Notes under the pieces: generated by a model
Seen by the model: the letters and a program-made list of their open reading frames with translations, nothing else
What the model was told of the DNA's origin: nothing
The model's database searches: none
Source: DATNFP01 sp035606335
GTDB taxonomy: Bacteria > Bacteroidota > Bacteroidia > Chitinophagales > Chitinophagaceae
Reading direction: 5' to 3'
DNA: 42,809 nt
NCBI GenBank assembly: GCA_035606335.1
Contig: DATNFP010000172.1
Coordinates: 1 to 42,809 of the forward strand
Shown here: positions 42,173-42,809 of the stretch, piece by piece
Layout: each line of letters starts with the position of its first letter
Position numbering within the stretch: the first letter of the stretch is position 1
Program-made: the position numbers and the translations under genes

Positions 42173-42809
42173 TATCTGCATTTTACTTGCATGTTTTATT
42201 GTTTTTCTTTTGCCTGCTCATATAGCATCAGCAGATAGCCTTGTCACTGAAAGAACAATTACCACGACACAGTGGCAACAATTGACAAACGACAGCTCCT
42301 TCAATTACAAAAATGATAAGGAAGGAGAAATAAACGTAAGAAAACGTAACTCCAACCTTTTTACAACAATAGTGATAGGCATACTGACCTTCTTTGGAAG
42401 TAGCTTAGGGAAAACAATAGTATGGCTATTCTTCTTTTTTATTTTCGGCTATGTATTGTTCAAGATATTTTCTGGAGAGGGAGGTATTTTTCAGCGGCGA
42501 AACAAAGACTTGGGTGAAGAAGGCGACTTGCCACCTGCAGATGAAGAAAACTTGCTCCAAATAAATTGGGAAACCCGCCTGCAACAGGCAGCCAACGACA
42601 ACGACACACGCCTGGCAATACGATACGGCTATATGTGGCTGCTGCAAATACTGCAATATGGAGAGCTTATCCAGTACAGAAGCGACAAGACAAACTACGA
42701 CTACTATAATGAGCTGCGAGAAACCGCATACAACCAGGATTTTAAGCAGCTGTTAAGAGTATATGAGTATGCATGGTATGGGCATTTACCTGTTGCGCCT
42801 ACTACATAC
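42156..42809 (+). CDS. DUF4129 domain protein, 3' end cut by the window
   Basis: The frame from ATG 42156 is open to the end of the window (218 codons) with no stop. It begins with a hydrophobic signal or anchor (NICILLACFIVFLLPAHIAS), then a soluble part and a strong transmembrane helix (TIVWLFFFFIFGYVLFKIFS, about residues 90-110). The following LRVYEYAWYGHLP-type end, with preceding RYGYMWLLQILQYGELIQYR, is typical of DUF4129 of Bacteroidota. The 17-bp overlap with the SpoIIM gene indicates coupled translation. Confidence 0.8.
   Translation, partial: MRSGHNICILLACFIVFLLPAHIASADSLVTERTITTTQWQQLTNDSSFNYKNDKEGEINVRKRNSNLFTTIVIGILTFFGSSLGKTIVWLFFFFIFGYVLFKIFSGEGGIFQRRNKDLGEEGDLPPADEENLLQINWETRLQQAANDNDTRLAIRYGYMWLLQILQYGELIQYRSDKTNYDYYNELRETAYNQDFKQLLRVYEYAWYGHLPVAPTTY

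Noticed and set aside
1..42809. Search for tRNA, rRNA, CRISPR arrays, insertion sequences and prophage genes
   Set aside because: I saw no cloverleaf sequence, regularly spaced repeats with unique spacers, transposase motifs or phage structural genes. Reading by eye could miss a small RNA.

Overview
The window is AT-rich bacterial chromosome from a member of the Bacteroidota, most likely a Chitinophagaceae-type organism. Three things point there. Two proteins carry type IX secretion sorting domains (a type B gliding-motility C-terminal domain at 11396-15736 and a type A domain at 35677-36699). The primary sigma factor is the short form that begins MRQLKITKS. Intergenic regions repeatedly carry the Bacteroidota -7 promoter element TAnnTTTG. 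I see no rRNA, tRNA, CRISPR array, transposase, prophage or plasmid gene.

Layout. 1-5217 holds core genes: the 3' part of der, then rimO, convergent dprA, a small DUF6438 exported protein, and a divergent pair of a dicluster ferredoxin and a LuxC-type acyl-CoA reductase. 5221-8967 is a tight minus-strand operon of LptF/LptG-family permease, PAP2 phosphatase and ArnT-like glycosyltransferase, which reads as lipopolysaccharide export and lipid A or envelope glycan modification. 9118-11283 holds a START-like protein, rpoD with a readable promoter, and a TrmH-type RNA methyltransferase. 11396-15736 is one giant secreted adhesin-like protein with two nested modules. 16020-18448 holds an MlaE permease without its usual partners, a cyclase-family hydrolase and an unknown membrane protein, with a repeat-bearing spacer. 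18644-25746 is a tripartite RND efflux operon (TolC, adaptor, pump) with a lipase gene at its end.

25996-32574 looks like a carbohydrate and stress neighbourhood: SDR dehydrogenase divergent from a GH15 glucoamylase/trehalase-like enzyme, an XRE regulator with a membrane partner, a broken small lipoprotein, DUF72, a YciE/YciF-type ferritin-like protein and DUF2252. 32741-35487 holds a YncE-like beta-propeller lipoprotein, a small unknown protein and a dihydrofolate-reductase-like protein between a complete and a truncated copy of the same SMR-like transporter gene. 35677-40242 holds a type A T9SS protein, a candidate Fur box with a possible 30-residue membrane peptide, a VOC protein, a YdeI/DUF1905 protein with an AraC regulator, and an epoxide hydrolase. 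40377 to the end is RDD / SpoIIM-like / DUF4129, the start of a typical Bacteroidota MoxR-associated cluster that continues outside the window.

Most genes belong to known families. I found no convincing wholly new defence or metabolic system. The observations most worth checking are the nested Cys-rich modules in the giant T9SS protein, the Fur box with its tiny membrane ORF, the direct-repeat-bounded block around the SMR copies, the XRE two-gene module with a palindrome over its promoter, and the dispersed intergenic repeats.
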